A stretch of 64,000 nucleotides of DNA. Source: Xestospongia bergquistia (taxonomy: Eukaryota; Porifera; Demospongiae; Haplosclerida; Petrosiidae). Below are positions 34,615-45,623 of the stretch, piece by piece. The stretch spans positions 3,534,001 through 3,598,000 of the forward strand of contig OZ014424.1 of the NCBI GenBank assembly GCA_963965975.1. The letters run 5' to 3'. The position numbers and the translations under genes were made by a program. Below the pieces are notes generated by a model. The model had not been told where the DNA came from. It saw nothing but the letters and a program-made list of their open reading frames with translations, and did not search any database. The first letter of the stretch is position 1, and each line of letters begins with the position of its first letter.

Positions 34615-36730
34615 CCCTTTGAGCGCGGCGCGCATAATTATATGCATCACACCCACGTTAATTAAACGAGGCGCGCATATTTTATGCTTAGAGGCTGCTC
34701 GCATAGTTACTGTTTATAACGCGCATTGATACCGTTGCAACAATATTTATAATGGCAAAATACATGCCAAAGAAGTAATTGACTTGGTAATGACAGATGA
34801 AACAGTTTATGACGAAAGTGAAGATGAAGAATTTGATGGGTATATAAGTGATAGTGAAATAATTAGAATAATTGGACTGGACACGGAGATGGGTGAATGC
34901 AGTAAAGAGAATGAAAGTGAAACAGAGAATAGTAAAGTGTGTGAGGGTGGAAATGTAACGGAAATAAATGATGGAGAAATAAACATGATGGATATAGATG
35001 GAGGTAGGTGCAATGGAAGATATTACTTCAGACATTGCTTAATTTGTTGGTCAGCCTGAGTGCACTAGAACATGTCAAATAAGAGCCCAATAGAGTTTTT
35101 TGACTAACTTGTAACAGAACAGATGATTGAAGAAATTGCAGGACAAACTAACCTTTATGCAAACCAGCACTTCGAGGAACATCCAGATATTGCACGGAGA
35201 TCTCGACTACATTACTGGACAAAAAAAGCACACACAGCAACAGAATTGTTGCAATTTTTTTCCCTAATAACAGCAATGGGTATCATACACTACCCCAAAA
35301 TTGAATATTATTGGGCTCAGTACTGGCCATTCAGTAGTACTACCTTCTCTCAAGTAATGACTAGAGATCGCTTCAGTTTGATCTTGAAGTTCCTGCACTT
35401 CAACAACAAAAATAATCAAAAGAAAAAAGGCGAATCTGGATATGATCCATTATATAAAATACGACCATTCCTTACACAACTCATCAACAACTTTCAAATA
35501 AACTACAGCCCCAGTCGTATGAAGCTATGGTTAGCTTCAAAGGAAGGGTATGGTTTATCCAATATATGCCTAAGAAACCCAATAAATGGGGAATGAAGGC
35601 ATACTCTTTGGCAGACTCTAAAACTGGATATACATATAACTGGATGTTATATGCAGGTATGCTAAAAGTAATTATACTTATTCACAGCAATTACTATCTA
35701 CTAATAATAGGAAAAGATGACACACTGGATTTGAGTAAAGATAGAACAGTCACCCAAGCTGTTGTGATGAGATTATTGAAATCACTGAAAGAAACTGGCC
35801 ACCATATTTACATAGATAATTACTATACCAGTCCTAACCTCTTTCTGGAAATGAAATTGGCAGGATTTGGTGCCTGTGGTACAGCTCGTGTTGATAGGAA
35901 AGGGATGCCTGCTGCTTGGAAAAGTAGAACTGGACAGAAGAAGAATAAAGTAATTATGAATAAAGGAGAAGTTAGAACAGAAAACTTAGGCAACAGCTTA
36001 CTTGCTTTGCAATGGAAGGACAAACGAATCATCACAATGCTAAGTACAATCCATGATGACAAAATGGTAACAAAGAGCCGTAGATCAAGATCTTCAACAA
36101 CTGGAAAAGAAGATGCACAGAAACCTGTGATGGTTGATGCATATAACAACAATATGGGAGGAGTAGATAAGAGTGATCAGTTACTTGCATATTATGGATT
36201 CAATCACAGGACAATCAAGTGGTACAAACGTGCAATGTTCCATCTGTTTGATTTGGCCATCATCAATGCCTTTATCCTTTATAAGTTGTCATCTCAAGAA
36301 AATAAGCATCTAACTCATCTACAATTCAGAATTCAGTTAGCACAAGCATTGCTTACCTGAGCTGGCATCAATATTGCTTCTAGTTCATCATCTTCACGCT
36401 TATCTCAGTTTGCTGCTGCTCGTCTTTATGAATGCCACTTCCTGGAAAAAATACTACTGCTTCCATCTGGGAAATTGTCTCAACGTGAGTGTATAGTCTG
36501 TAGTAACAAAAAAGGAAATGGTAGAAAAAAACCACCTACCAATGCAAACAATGTGAACTGGCAATGTGTGTAGTACCTTGTTTTGAGTTGTACCATACAT
36601 ATGTTGATCCTATGAGATACATGTAATCATTTTATCTCAAAAAGATAACCTTGTAATATAACATACAATAGTTATATAAATAATATATATAAATATATGT
36701 ATAATTATATAAATATAAATACATGTAGAT
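34615..36730 (+). mobile_element. piggyBac-type DNA transposon, right end missing
   Basis: Begins CCCTTTGAGCGCGGCGCGC directly after TTAA (34611-34614), the piggyBac target. A repeated GGCGCGCATA motif lies just inside (34627, 34671). No matching end followed by TTAA is found to the right; the sequence fades into AT repeats before Copia-A resumes, so the right end is deleted. Confidence 0.8.
34752..36573 (+). pseudogene. piggyBac transposase
   Basis: Acidic N-terminus (VYDESEDEEFDGY), then the DDE_Tnp_1_7-type core: ELLQFFSLITAMGI, RFSLILKFLHFNN, FKGRVWFIQYMPKKPNKWG, HIYIDNYYTSP (second catalytic D), NNNMGGVDKSDQLL (third catalytic D), and a C-terminal cysteine motif (CIVCSNKK). The motif before EAMVSFKGR, which normally ends in D-E, has lost its aspartate: the translation reads SYEAM and a frameshift lies there (about 35515-35530). 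Another stop is at 36358-36360. Inactive. Confidence 0.82.
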
Positions 36731-36830
36731 ATAGTATAATTATATAATATAAATCTGAATGCACAAAGTAAAAGCAAGCAGAGCTGTAACTTTCAGTACA
36801 ATGTGGCTATCATTACAATCACGTGAACGT
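36574..36830. other. AT-rich junction region
   Basis: ATATAA-type low-complexity DNA between piggyBac remains and the point where Copia-A RT resumes. No inverted repeat, LTR or target duplication marks the boundary. Confidence 0.5.
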
Positions 36831-37530
36831 GACTGTAACCTTGGTAACAGAAAAATCTGGAGAGATTGTAATAGTTGCTGTATATGTAGATGATCTGATA
36901 ATTGCTGCCAAGACAAATGAGAAGATGAACGAAGTAAAGAGAAATCTAACATCAAGATTCAAAATGAAAGACTTAGAAAATTTGCATCACTGTCTTGGGA
37001 TAACAGTTGAGTATGATGAGAGCAGGTGGTGCTTGTGGTTACATCAGAAGTCATGTATCTCAGCAATGTTAGAAAAGTTTGGATTGTCACAAGCTAAGGC
37101 GGTATCAACACCTGCTAATCTTAATGAGAAGCTCAAAAAGGATGATGTAAGCAGCAAATTGGTGGATCCTACACTGTACCAGTCTATGGTTGGAAGTCTC
37201 TTGTATGCAGCTATAGCCACTCATCCCGACATTTCACGAGCAGTGGGAGCAGCGTCAAAGTATTGCTCAAATCCAAGTGAAGCTCACCTAACAGTGGTAA
37301 AGAGGATCTTAAGATACTTAAAGAAGACCATTAACTTAGGACTGAAATATGAGAAATTAGAAAGTAGTACTCTAGTAGGATACTCAGACGCAGATTGGGC
37401 CGGGTGACCTTGATGATCGTCACTCTACAAGTGGTTATCTATTTTTACTTGCTGGAGGACCAGTAAACTGGCTCAGTAAGAAGCAATCTACAGTGGCCTT
37501 ATCAACTGCGGAGGCAGAATACATGTCAAG
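36830..37530 (+). pseudogene. Copia-A reverse transcriptase (3' part) and start of RNase H
   Basis: Resumes with VIVAVYVDDLIIAA (the YVDD catalytic motif), then LHHCLGITVEYD, VGSLLYAAIATHPDIS, YSDADWAG. A one-base change near 37404 shifts the frame. It ends at AGAATACATGTCA (37518-37530), the target of the non-LTR insertion. Family and LTR match assign it to Copia-A. Confidence 0.88.
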
Positions 37531-40500
37531 TACTTTCAACTCCAATTAATGCCCCCTCCACTCATGGAAGCACATGGCAGGAAGAGCTGTCTGATAGCCA
37601 AGTTCAAAGAAGCGATTCAAATTACTGTGAGTGGCCAGATCCAATCCCTATAGCAGTTCCCTCCTTCTCTTGGGGAGATAGCGATAGCACCACGTTCATT
37701 GCCAACGTCAATAAAGCCTATGCAGAGGTGATTCATTGGAAATATAATCTTTTCTCTGTTCTCTTTGGTTCTATTGGAAAGAGTTTCGTTACCCAATTTA
37801 GCCAGACTTTGTCGTGCTTCACAATAGCCTCTGCCTTGGAAGGAATAGCATTGAAGGCTGCTACAGTTTTGACTGTCCTAGCCTTGCAGAGACCTTACAT
37901 CTGTTCTAAGACTAAGCTCCACGTAAATTGTCTGCAGAGAAGAAAGGAGAGTTGGTCGAAAGGATGGGTTGACGAGCTCTTAGCAGAAAGCAAAACTATC
38001 CAAGCAAGGACATTCAAACAGAGTAATCAGTGCCGCCCTTCGAAAAATACTCCTTCCATTTCCAGATCGTTTGCAAAAATAATGTTCCAAGGGAAATGCA
38101 ACTCTGCTTTCAGTATACTTGTTGAAGACGAAAACTTGGGAGATGTTTTGAACAAGAATGATAAGCTGCCCTTTGGTGAAATTGTCTCTGATGTTCTGTG
38201 TGAGAAACACCCTAAAGCTCAAGGCCTAAATCAAGAGGCTCTAATCACCCAGCCAACCCCAACCCCCCCCCCCCCCCAATCACTCCTAACCCAGTTATCT
38301 TCGACTGCTTAGATGCTGACCTTGTCCGCCACGTGGCCAAACAGACAAAAGGCTCTGCGGGTCCCTCTGGTCTCAATGCTTGCTCATGTGTGGAGGAAGC
38401 TCTGTTGTTCTTTTAGTGATGCATCTGATGACCTATGTCAAGCCCTGGCATCAGTCGCTCATCGCCTTTGCACTCAGTTTGTACATCCATCAGCATTAGC
38501 ACCCCTGCTTGTTTGCCACCTGATCACTCTTGACAAGAATCCTGGGGTCAGGCCCATAGGTATTTGTGAAGTCCCTAGAAGAATATTATCGAAAGCAATT
38601 TTGTTCATTCTCAAAAGTGACATCCAGGAGGCCGCCGGCTTAAACCAACTCTGTGGTGGCCAGGTAGCAGGGATAGAAGCAGCAGTTCATTCGGTGAGAC
38701 AATTGTTTAACAATGAAAACTCAGAAGCCATGCTGTTGGTTGACGCAAATAATGCTTTTAACAGTCTAAATCGTGCTTCAGCTTTGATGAACATGTCAAC
38801 AATTTGTCCTCCCATTTCGACAGTCCTAATGAACATCTACAGAGAAAGTTCCGATCTTATTCTAGGCACTTGCACTCTGCAATCCCAGCAAGGCACAACA
38901 CAGGGAGATCCACTGGCCATGCCATTTTATGCCCTCGCCACAAGACTGCTGATCGATGCATTAGACAAAGGTCTTCCAGATCTGAGACAGATATGGTATG
39001 CCGATGATGCCACCGCTGTTGGAAAATTGTGTGACCTAAAGCGTTGGTGGGAAAAGCTCTCCATGATTGGACCTTCATTTGGTTACTATGTAAACCTGAG
39101 CAAGACCTGGCTTGTCATAAACGAAAAGTGTGTTTCCGCTGCCTCTTATTTATTTGGTGAGTCAAACGTAAACATAACCACTGAAGGTCGTCCCATTCTT
39201 GGCTCCCCTATTGGTAAACCAGAATTTATCTCTAATTTTGTGGATAGAAAGGTGAACCAATGGATAAGAGAAATTGAGAAGCTAACTGAAGTTGCTGATA
39301 GTCAACCACATGCAGCCTAAGCTGCTATGACGCACGGATTCACTAGCAAGTGGACTTATCTCACCAGGACAATGCCCAATATAAGCAAACTCTTAGTTCA
39401 CCTAGAACAAACCATCAGGAGCCGGTTAATTCCAAAACTAACTGGAAGAGAGGCCCCCAATGACTCCGAAAGACAGCTGTTTGCACTCCCAACAAGACAT
39501 GGTGGGTTGAACCTCACAGACCAAGCTGCTATTGCCGAGGAACAGTTTATTGCCTCTAAAAATATTACCAAACCTCTTTTCGATCTTTTCGCAGCAAAAA
39601 ACAATACCTACCCGTACAGTGTTCTCGAGGACCACATCAATGCAAAAATGAGCATCAAAGCAAAACGACGAGAACATACCGTGCAACATGCTGGTTGTAT
39701 AAGGTAGTCTTTGCCTCAACCCCTACAACTCGCAATGGATCTTGGAAGTGAGAAAGGCGCATCCAGCTGGCTCTCTGCCTTACCTCTGGAAGAGCATAAA
39801 TTTGTCCTGCACAAAACTGCCTTCCGTGATGCAATAGCTCTGAGGTACGGATGGACCCCTTCAAATATTCCTTCTCACTGTGTGTGCGGTCAAGCTTTTT
39901 CAATACAGCACGCTCTCTCATGTCCAAGAGGAGGCTATCCCAGTATTCGACACAACAAGCTAAGGGATATCACTGCCTCTCTACTCAAGGAAACTTGTCA
40001 TGGAGTTGCAACCGAACCATCGCTGCAACCTGTGACCAGTGAATCCCTCGATGGTGCCTCTACAAACAAACATGATGGTGCCCGCCTTGATATTGTAGCA
40101 TACGGTTTTTGGGGAAGCTTTTTTGAAAGGACATTCTTTGACGTAAGGGTGTTCAACCCTCTAGTCCCTTCTAACAGAAAGTACCCACTGCCTGCTACAT
40201 ATAGGAATCATGAAAAAAAAAAGAAGAGGCAATACGAACAATGAATCCATGAGATTGAGCATTCCTCATTCTGTCCTCTTGTGTTTTCACTGACTGGGGG
40301 ACTTGCACCCGCCGCCACTGCATTTTACAAACAACTAGCATCTCAACTATCTGACAAATGGAAACAACCCTATGGGTCCACAAAGGCTGTATCAGGTGCC
40401 GTATCTCATTTTCCCTCTTGAGATCATGCATTATGTGCATTCGAGGAGCCAGATCATCAGCACATATTTTCAATCATCATATCGCATCAACTGTCGACCT

Positions 40501-40632
40501 AACAATTGCAGACACTAACCTAGTCCCATAATTGTACCCTTTTACTACGTTACCATAGTATCATTTTCACTTCTACCTGCTCTGCTTGTACATGTATTAG
40601 TAACTTTTGGTTGTAATATTAATAAAAAAAAA
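37531..40632 (+). mobile_element. Non-LTR retrotransposon with RLE-like C-terminus
   Basis: Flanked by AGAATACATGTCA on both sides (37518-37530 and the copy after the A-run at 40633), a 13-bp target duplication. The 3' end is an A-run (about 40622-40632). This is the signature of target-primed reverse transcription. It disrupts Copia-A RNase H. Confidence 0.88.
37600..40472 (+). pseudogene. Non-LTR ORF: reverse transcriptase plus zinc finger and nuclease-like domain
   Basis: N-terminal part (ISRSFAKIMFQGKCNSAF, VLCEKHPKAQGLN), RT with GVRPIGICEVPRRI, LVDANNAFNSLNR, QGTTQGDPLAMPFYALA and YADDATAVG, thumb, then a CCHC-like finger (HCVCGQAFSIQHALSC) and RLDIVAY ... FFDVRVFNP, which fits the restriction-like endonuclease order seen in R2/CRE-like elements. 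Frameshifts at a C-run (38266-38278) and near 38378, stops near 39318 and 39705, and a further frame change near 40410 inactivate it. The clade is not resolved. Confidence 0.75.
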
Positions 40633-40999
40633 GAATACATGTCATGGTGCCACACAAGAAGCTGTTTGGTTAAGACGACTTCTTAGTGATTTCAAATTTT
40701 GTCAAGAAGAACCAACAGTTATAAAAGAAGATAATCAAGGGACAATTGCAATAGCAAGAAACCCAGATTCCTATTCTCGTACCAAACACATCGACATCAA
40801 ATATCATTATGTATGCAAAACAGTTCTGGATGGACACGTTATATTAGAATATTGTTCAACTGAGCAAATGATTGCCCACTTGCTCACAAAGCCACTTCCT
40901 CATGATCGATTTGAAACATTACGAAATTTAATGGGATTAGAATCGTTACCAACCACTATTCAAACTGATAAATCAAGTGGGAGTGTTGGAAAACAGTGA
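40633..40999 (+). pseudogene. Copia-A RNase H, C-terminal part
   Basis: Continues with TQEAVWLRRLLSDF, VIKEDNQGTIAIA and SRTKHIDIKYHYV, the usual copia RNase H end, and stops at 40997-40999 just inside the LTR. A purine-rich tract (AAGTGGGAG) precedes the LTR. Confidence 0.9.
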
Positions 41000-41106
41000 T
41001 TTATAAGTATGAATGTGTTAACCACTTATGTAAACATAGTTATGTAATACTTCCTGTCGATGACGCTATATAAAATGAATGATTTTTGTATTGTTATATA
41101 TATATA
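40984..41106 (+). repeat. Copia-A 3' LTR, left part
   Basis: Matches 4633 onward. Cut in the TA repeat by hAT-B. Confidence 0.92.
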
Positions 41107-44100
41107 CAGTGGCTGATCCAGAAATTCCCAAGGGGGGGTGGAATTAAAGTAAAACTCTGAAACTCCATGAGAAAAAATTACATGTAGCACTACACTTTTG
41201 ATCATGCACTGCAGCAGTCAAGTTTATATTACTGTTAACTTCAAACATGATCATGTATTTACACTTGAGTTGACAATGACTTGTGAAAATTTAACTGCAT
41301 GCATGACTGCTTGATTGTTGGAGCCTAGGACTTCAGTATACTTCAGGTTACTACATGTGTTTGTGCAGCTGTGACTAAGTGTCCTCAGTTCATGTCATAG
41401 TGTCATGGGAAAGTGGAAAAAGAAAAGCACCAATGGTACTAAAGACATCAGGTCTTTATTTACCAGTCAAGCTCAACATCAGTACAAGGTGTAATAATAA
41501 TAGTTATGAATTGATTATTATAGTCAATGATCTTCACAGGCCCATGATTCAGAGTTGCACTCATCTCAGTCTACTATTAATAATGACTTATCTAGTACCA
41601 GTAACTCACTCTCACAAGAGTTTCTACATGACAGTTTACAAGATGAAGATATCAGTATTGGTACCAGTATACCTCAGAGTCCCCAGCAACATAGGAATAC
41701 AGGAGACAATACATCCCAAATTCCCCAACAAGATACCAGTGAGGATGATCTTGGTACACCTATGATCACGGGTGATAATGATGTCATTACTGCATCAGGA
41801 TCAGGAATGGCACAATGTTCCAACTCATGTGAGGAAAATTCGAGCAGTGTAATTATTAAATCTAATAGAGGTAGCAATTCAAAAAACCAGAGTGCTAACA
41901 GAGTCTGAAAAGTACAAACTTCTTACTACATCACCGAATGAAAAAATTCCACACAATCAAACCTCAAGCTTGGATTACAGATATTTTCCTTATAAAAGGG
42001 GTAGTCAACAGCAAAAGATATCCTTTCAAAGGAAATGGTTGGAACAGCACACATGGCTTTTCTATGGTGGATGTGTGAAGAAAGGAGGTTGGTGCTTACC
42101 GTGTATAATTTTCTTAACAGATAGTGAGAAGGTACAGCTCAAGAGTTTTGTTAACATCCCTTTTGTCAATTACAACAAATCCACCGAGATTCTTGCTAGA
42201 CACTGCAAAAATGTTTATCACTTGCGTGCACTTCAGAGATCGTACACCTTCAAAGCTAGCTATTCCAATCCAGAAATCAGAATTGACAGTAGACTCACAG
42301 ATACTAATCAGAAAAATTTTTTGTTCAATTCTGAAATTTTACCTGTCTTAGTAGAAGCAGTTTTAACTTGTGCCAGGAAGAAAGTGGCCCTGCAAGGACA
42401 TAAACAAGACAAGATAGACTTCTCCAAGCTTCCATGTTTCAATGAAGGTAATTTCATAGCTATTTTAAGACTGCTTGCCAAAACAAACAGCACTTTGCAG
42501 GCGCATCTAGTTTCTGGTCCAAAAAATGCAAAGTATATTAGCAAAACAATCCAAAATGAGATCCTAGAAATAGCTGCCACACAAATTCGTCAATTTTATT
42601 GAGATTGCTTGATGATTTGTCCTCATTTTTCACTGATAGCAGATGAAGTAACTTCTCATGGTAAAGAGATCTTATCAGTTTGCTTACGCTTTCTGGAAGT
42701 TAGGACTAACACTGAATTTGTTGCCAAGAAACATGAGGTCCTCTTGGATTTTCACTTCTTAGAAAGAACAGGGGATAAGATAGCTGAGGGTATCCTAAAG
42801 GTACTTGAATGTCATGAAATCGATGCAACAAAGTGTCGTGGGCAAGCATATGACACTACAGCCTCTATGAGTTCTTCAAGATCAGGTGTACAAGCCCATA
42901 TTCAGAAATTTGCTCCTGATGCAATTTACCAAGAATGCGTATTACATAGCTTAAACCTTGTAATATGCAACTCCTCGAAAATTTCATCTATTAGAAATAT
43001 GATAGACAGCTGCCATCAAGCATTTTTGTTCTTTGATAACTCCCCAAAGCGCCAACGATTTCTTGAAATGGTAATCAAATGTTTTTGTCCTAATCATGCA
43101 AAGAAAGTTAAAATAAATGGCCTATGCAAAACCAGATGGATTGAACGACTTACCACTTTTACAGCTATTTTTGAATTGTATCCATATCTTGTTCAAACTT
43201 GGAATGAAATATGCCATCCAAGTGATGAGGAACAGTTATATCGAGAAGGTAATCATTGGAACTGGGATTCTGAGTCTCGCAGTTATGCAAATGGACTTCG
43301 ACACACTTTCTGTAAATTTGAGCACATAGTCATCTTCTTGATTGCAAAAGAACTTTTGGAACCAATTCGTCCAATTGCTGAATGCCTTCAAGGAAGACTA
43401 CAGGAAGTTTACTTTGGCTTTAAAAAGGTTGATGAAGTAAAAGAGGCCTACAAGAGAATGAGGGAACATGTATCTACTCAGCACAATTCTGTTTACTCTA
43501 AAGCTCTCAAGCTGGCAGATGACATAGGGAGTAATGAGGACATGCCACGCATACTGAAGGGAAGACAAACAATGAGATCAAATCCTGATGTTACATCTCC
43601 AAATGATTACTGGAAAGTAACAGTTACAATTCCCTTCCTTGACTCAATTGTTTCTGAGTTAGAGTGTAGATTTGCACCAGAAAAACGGGCACATTATGAG
43701 CTTTGCTCCTTAATTCCGTAAATCATCACTAAAAAGGATGAAAGTGATATTAGTGACACAGCTGATCTCCTAGCTTCAAAATGGACCAATCTGATGCCAT
43801 CATCAGATAACTTTGAAAGTGAACTTAGACGATGGAAAGTACACTGTGAAAGTATCAAAGAACCAAGATCAGTAACGAGTCTACTTAAATTAGATGCTGA
43901 TTCCATTTTTTATCCAAATGTCAGGGAGCTTTTATGTATCCTGGCAGTTCTTCCAATAGGTAGTACAGAAGCAGAAAGATCATTTTCATGTTTAAGACAG
44001 ATTCACACATGGTTGCGAACAACAATGACTTCTGACAGACTTGGCAATTTAGGTGTAATAGGGATGCAAGGATTTAATTATGAAATAAGTATAGAAAAAT

Positions 44101-44262
44101 GTTGTGAACAATTTAAATTAAGAAACCCTAGAAAAATGACTTGTGATTCAGTCCTTTTCAATTGATTAATTATTGGCTTTATTAAAATTATTTATATTAA
44201 GTAATTCGTGGGAAAAGGGGGGTGGAAATCCACCCTTACCATCCCCCCTGGATCAGCCTTTG
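41107..44262 (+). mobile_element. hAT-B DNA transposon
   Basis: Ends are CAGTGGCTGATCCAG (41107) and, on the right, the complement of CAAAGGCTGATCCAG (ending 44262), with G-rich/C-rich stretches inside. Flanks are TATATATA and ATATATAT, an 8-bp duplication that cannot be phased inside a TA repeat. It splits the Copia-A 3' LTR; the pieces align to the 5' LTR when it is removed. Confidence 0.9.
41405..44165 (+). pseudogene. hAT-B transposase (TTF-finger type)
   Basis: Exon 1 41405-41488 (MGKWKKKSTNGTKDI), a 51-bp intron, exon 2 from 41540. A serine/glutamine-rich leader is followed, after a frame change near 41888, by the TTF-type finger (FQRKWLEQHTWLFYGGCVKKG), the core (SLIADEVTSHGKEIL, CRGQAYDTTASMS, ECVLHSLNLVICNSS, KTRWIERL) and the C-terminal hAT dimerisation segment (GSTEAERSFSCLRQIHTWLR). 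Only two in-frame stops, at 42600-42602 and 43719-43721, break the long frame, so it is young among the elements here. Confidence 0.88.
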
Positions 44263-44374
44263 ATATATATGTATTGATCAATCTCTCTCTTGCTGACTTG
44301 CTATTTCTGATTATATTTATCGTTGTTATATTATACTCTCTCATAATCAATTCATTGCTTAAACTCTGCTAACA
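44263..44374 (+). repeat. Copia-A 3' LTR, right part
   Basis: Ends GCTAACA at 44374, followed by the second AGTTG (44375-44379). Confidence 0.92.
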
Positions 44375-44431
44375 AGTTGATGATTTTGATCATGAAGCCA
44401 TCAGATGGAAAATCTATTACCTTTATCAGGC
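44375..44431 (+). pseudogene. DDE-transposase-like gene, 3' continuation
   Basis: After the Copia-A insertion the sequence reads VDDFDHEAIRWKIYYLY, which I associate with the region after the N-terminal helix-turn-helix of the DDE family whose start lies at 4511. Some sequence between the halves seems missing, and no later motif is recognised. Confidence 0.45.
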
Positions 44432-44644
44432 ATTCTAAGTCTTTGTTAAAACTTTTTTACAGAACCTCGGTGGCTTTATAGCTGCCTTAAATCGCAAAAG
44501 ACAAAACCTAGTTACTATTTTAATAATAATAATTGTTTTAATAAAACATCTGTTCATATAATTAGAACTGTAATTTAGAATTGTCATATGACAGATGACT
44601 GACTTCTCCAGGCGAAAATTGTTATTTATTAAATCCTTGAAGGT

Positions 44645-45000
44645 GTGCAATTACAACAGCCACAAGGGGTTAATATTTCAGGGTTGTACAAAAAAGATGA
44701 GAGACTAATATTTCAGAATTATGCAAAGATACAAGGGTTAATACTTCAGAATTATCCAAAGAATAAGGGATTTATATGCCAGGATCATGTAAATGACACA
44801 AGAAGGCTAATATATCACGATTGTCCAACAGTCACAAGGTTATTTAACACAAGAGGTTAACACATCAGGATCACACAACTAACACAAGGGGTTAATTCAA
44901 AATATTATAAAGAAAGTCATAAAAGTGTTAATATATGTACATCAGGAATAAAAGCAGATTGTGCAAATAAAGGGTAAGACAGAAGAGGTTTAACATTACA
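44645..45000. repeat. Degenerate tandem repeat, period about 35-45 bp
   Basis: About eight imperfect copies of a unit with ACAAGGGGTTAATATTTCAG followed by a variable stretch. Divergence between copies is high and no coding sense is evident. Confidence 0.6.
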
Positions 45001-45027
45001 TAATTATATGAAGTGCACTAAAGTGCC

Positions 45028-45623
45028 TAACCTCGCTGCGGCTTATCCAGAGACCTTCTCAAGTGACATAATCTCATGTGATGCGCAAGAGATGACTCAG
45101 CACTTCTCTTCAATCAAAGGGACAAAACCTTTGCCTTTTAGTGTGTCTACTGGGTACTTTGCACTCTAATTGACAAAGATCCAATACTTTCCAACTTCTT
45201 AGTAAAAGTTAGCGATTCTCCAATGACAGCTATGGTGATGGTATTTTAGTTTGCGCTCAATGTATCGACAAAGATAACTGCCAAAAGTTAGTAAAACTGT
45301 CATAACTTTCCAAAGAAGTATTTTTCCAAAACTTCTCACTTTAAAAAGTTAGTAAATGTCATAGCTGAATGCCGGAGGTTTTTATTGAATTTTCAAGTCT
45401 TCACTGAAAGCTGTGCTTTATTTCAAAGGTTTTCAGACTTTTTGTTCATTTGATGCTCCTTTTGGCAGTATTTTCAAGAAGTACAGAAGTTTTGGTACCA
45501 TCCACTATAGTTTGGTGGCTACTAGTGCCAAGTTAAAGCAGTTCAAAGCCATTTGCTCGGGTAACACACACACACTGACAGACTACAATAACCCTCGCTA
45601 TGCGCCCATGCACAGCGAGGTTA
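45028..45623. mobile_element. MITE-2
   Basis: Inverted ends TAACCTCGCTG (45028) and CAGCGAGGTTA (ending 45623). The 596-bp interior has no convincing gene. The flanks do not show a clear target duplication. The superfamily is not assigned. Confidence 0.6.

Larger units (their letters stand above)
4633..44374 (+). mobile_element. Copia-A LTR retrotransposon, 39.7-kb span with nested insertions
   Basis: The LTRs start TGTTGGA and end GCTAACA, are 227 bp long and differ at roughly nine sites by eye. AGTTG flanks both outer ends (4628-4632, 44375-44379), so both LTRs belong to one insertion. Gag, protease, integrase and the start of reverse transcriptase run 4966-7910; the rest of RT, RNase H and the 3' LTR resume near 36830. 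Three things interrupt it: a 29-kb block of other transposons, a non-LTR element (37531-40632) and a hAT inside the 3' LTR. About 60 residues of RT are missing at the break. Nonsense codons and frameshifts make it inactive. Confidence 0.9.

Noticed and set aside
36574-36830. AT repeats as the right end of piggyBac
   Set aside because: No TTAA with a matching inverted end was found.
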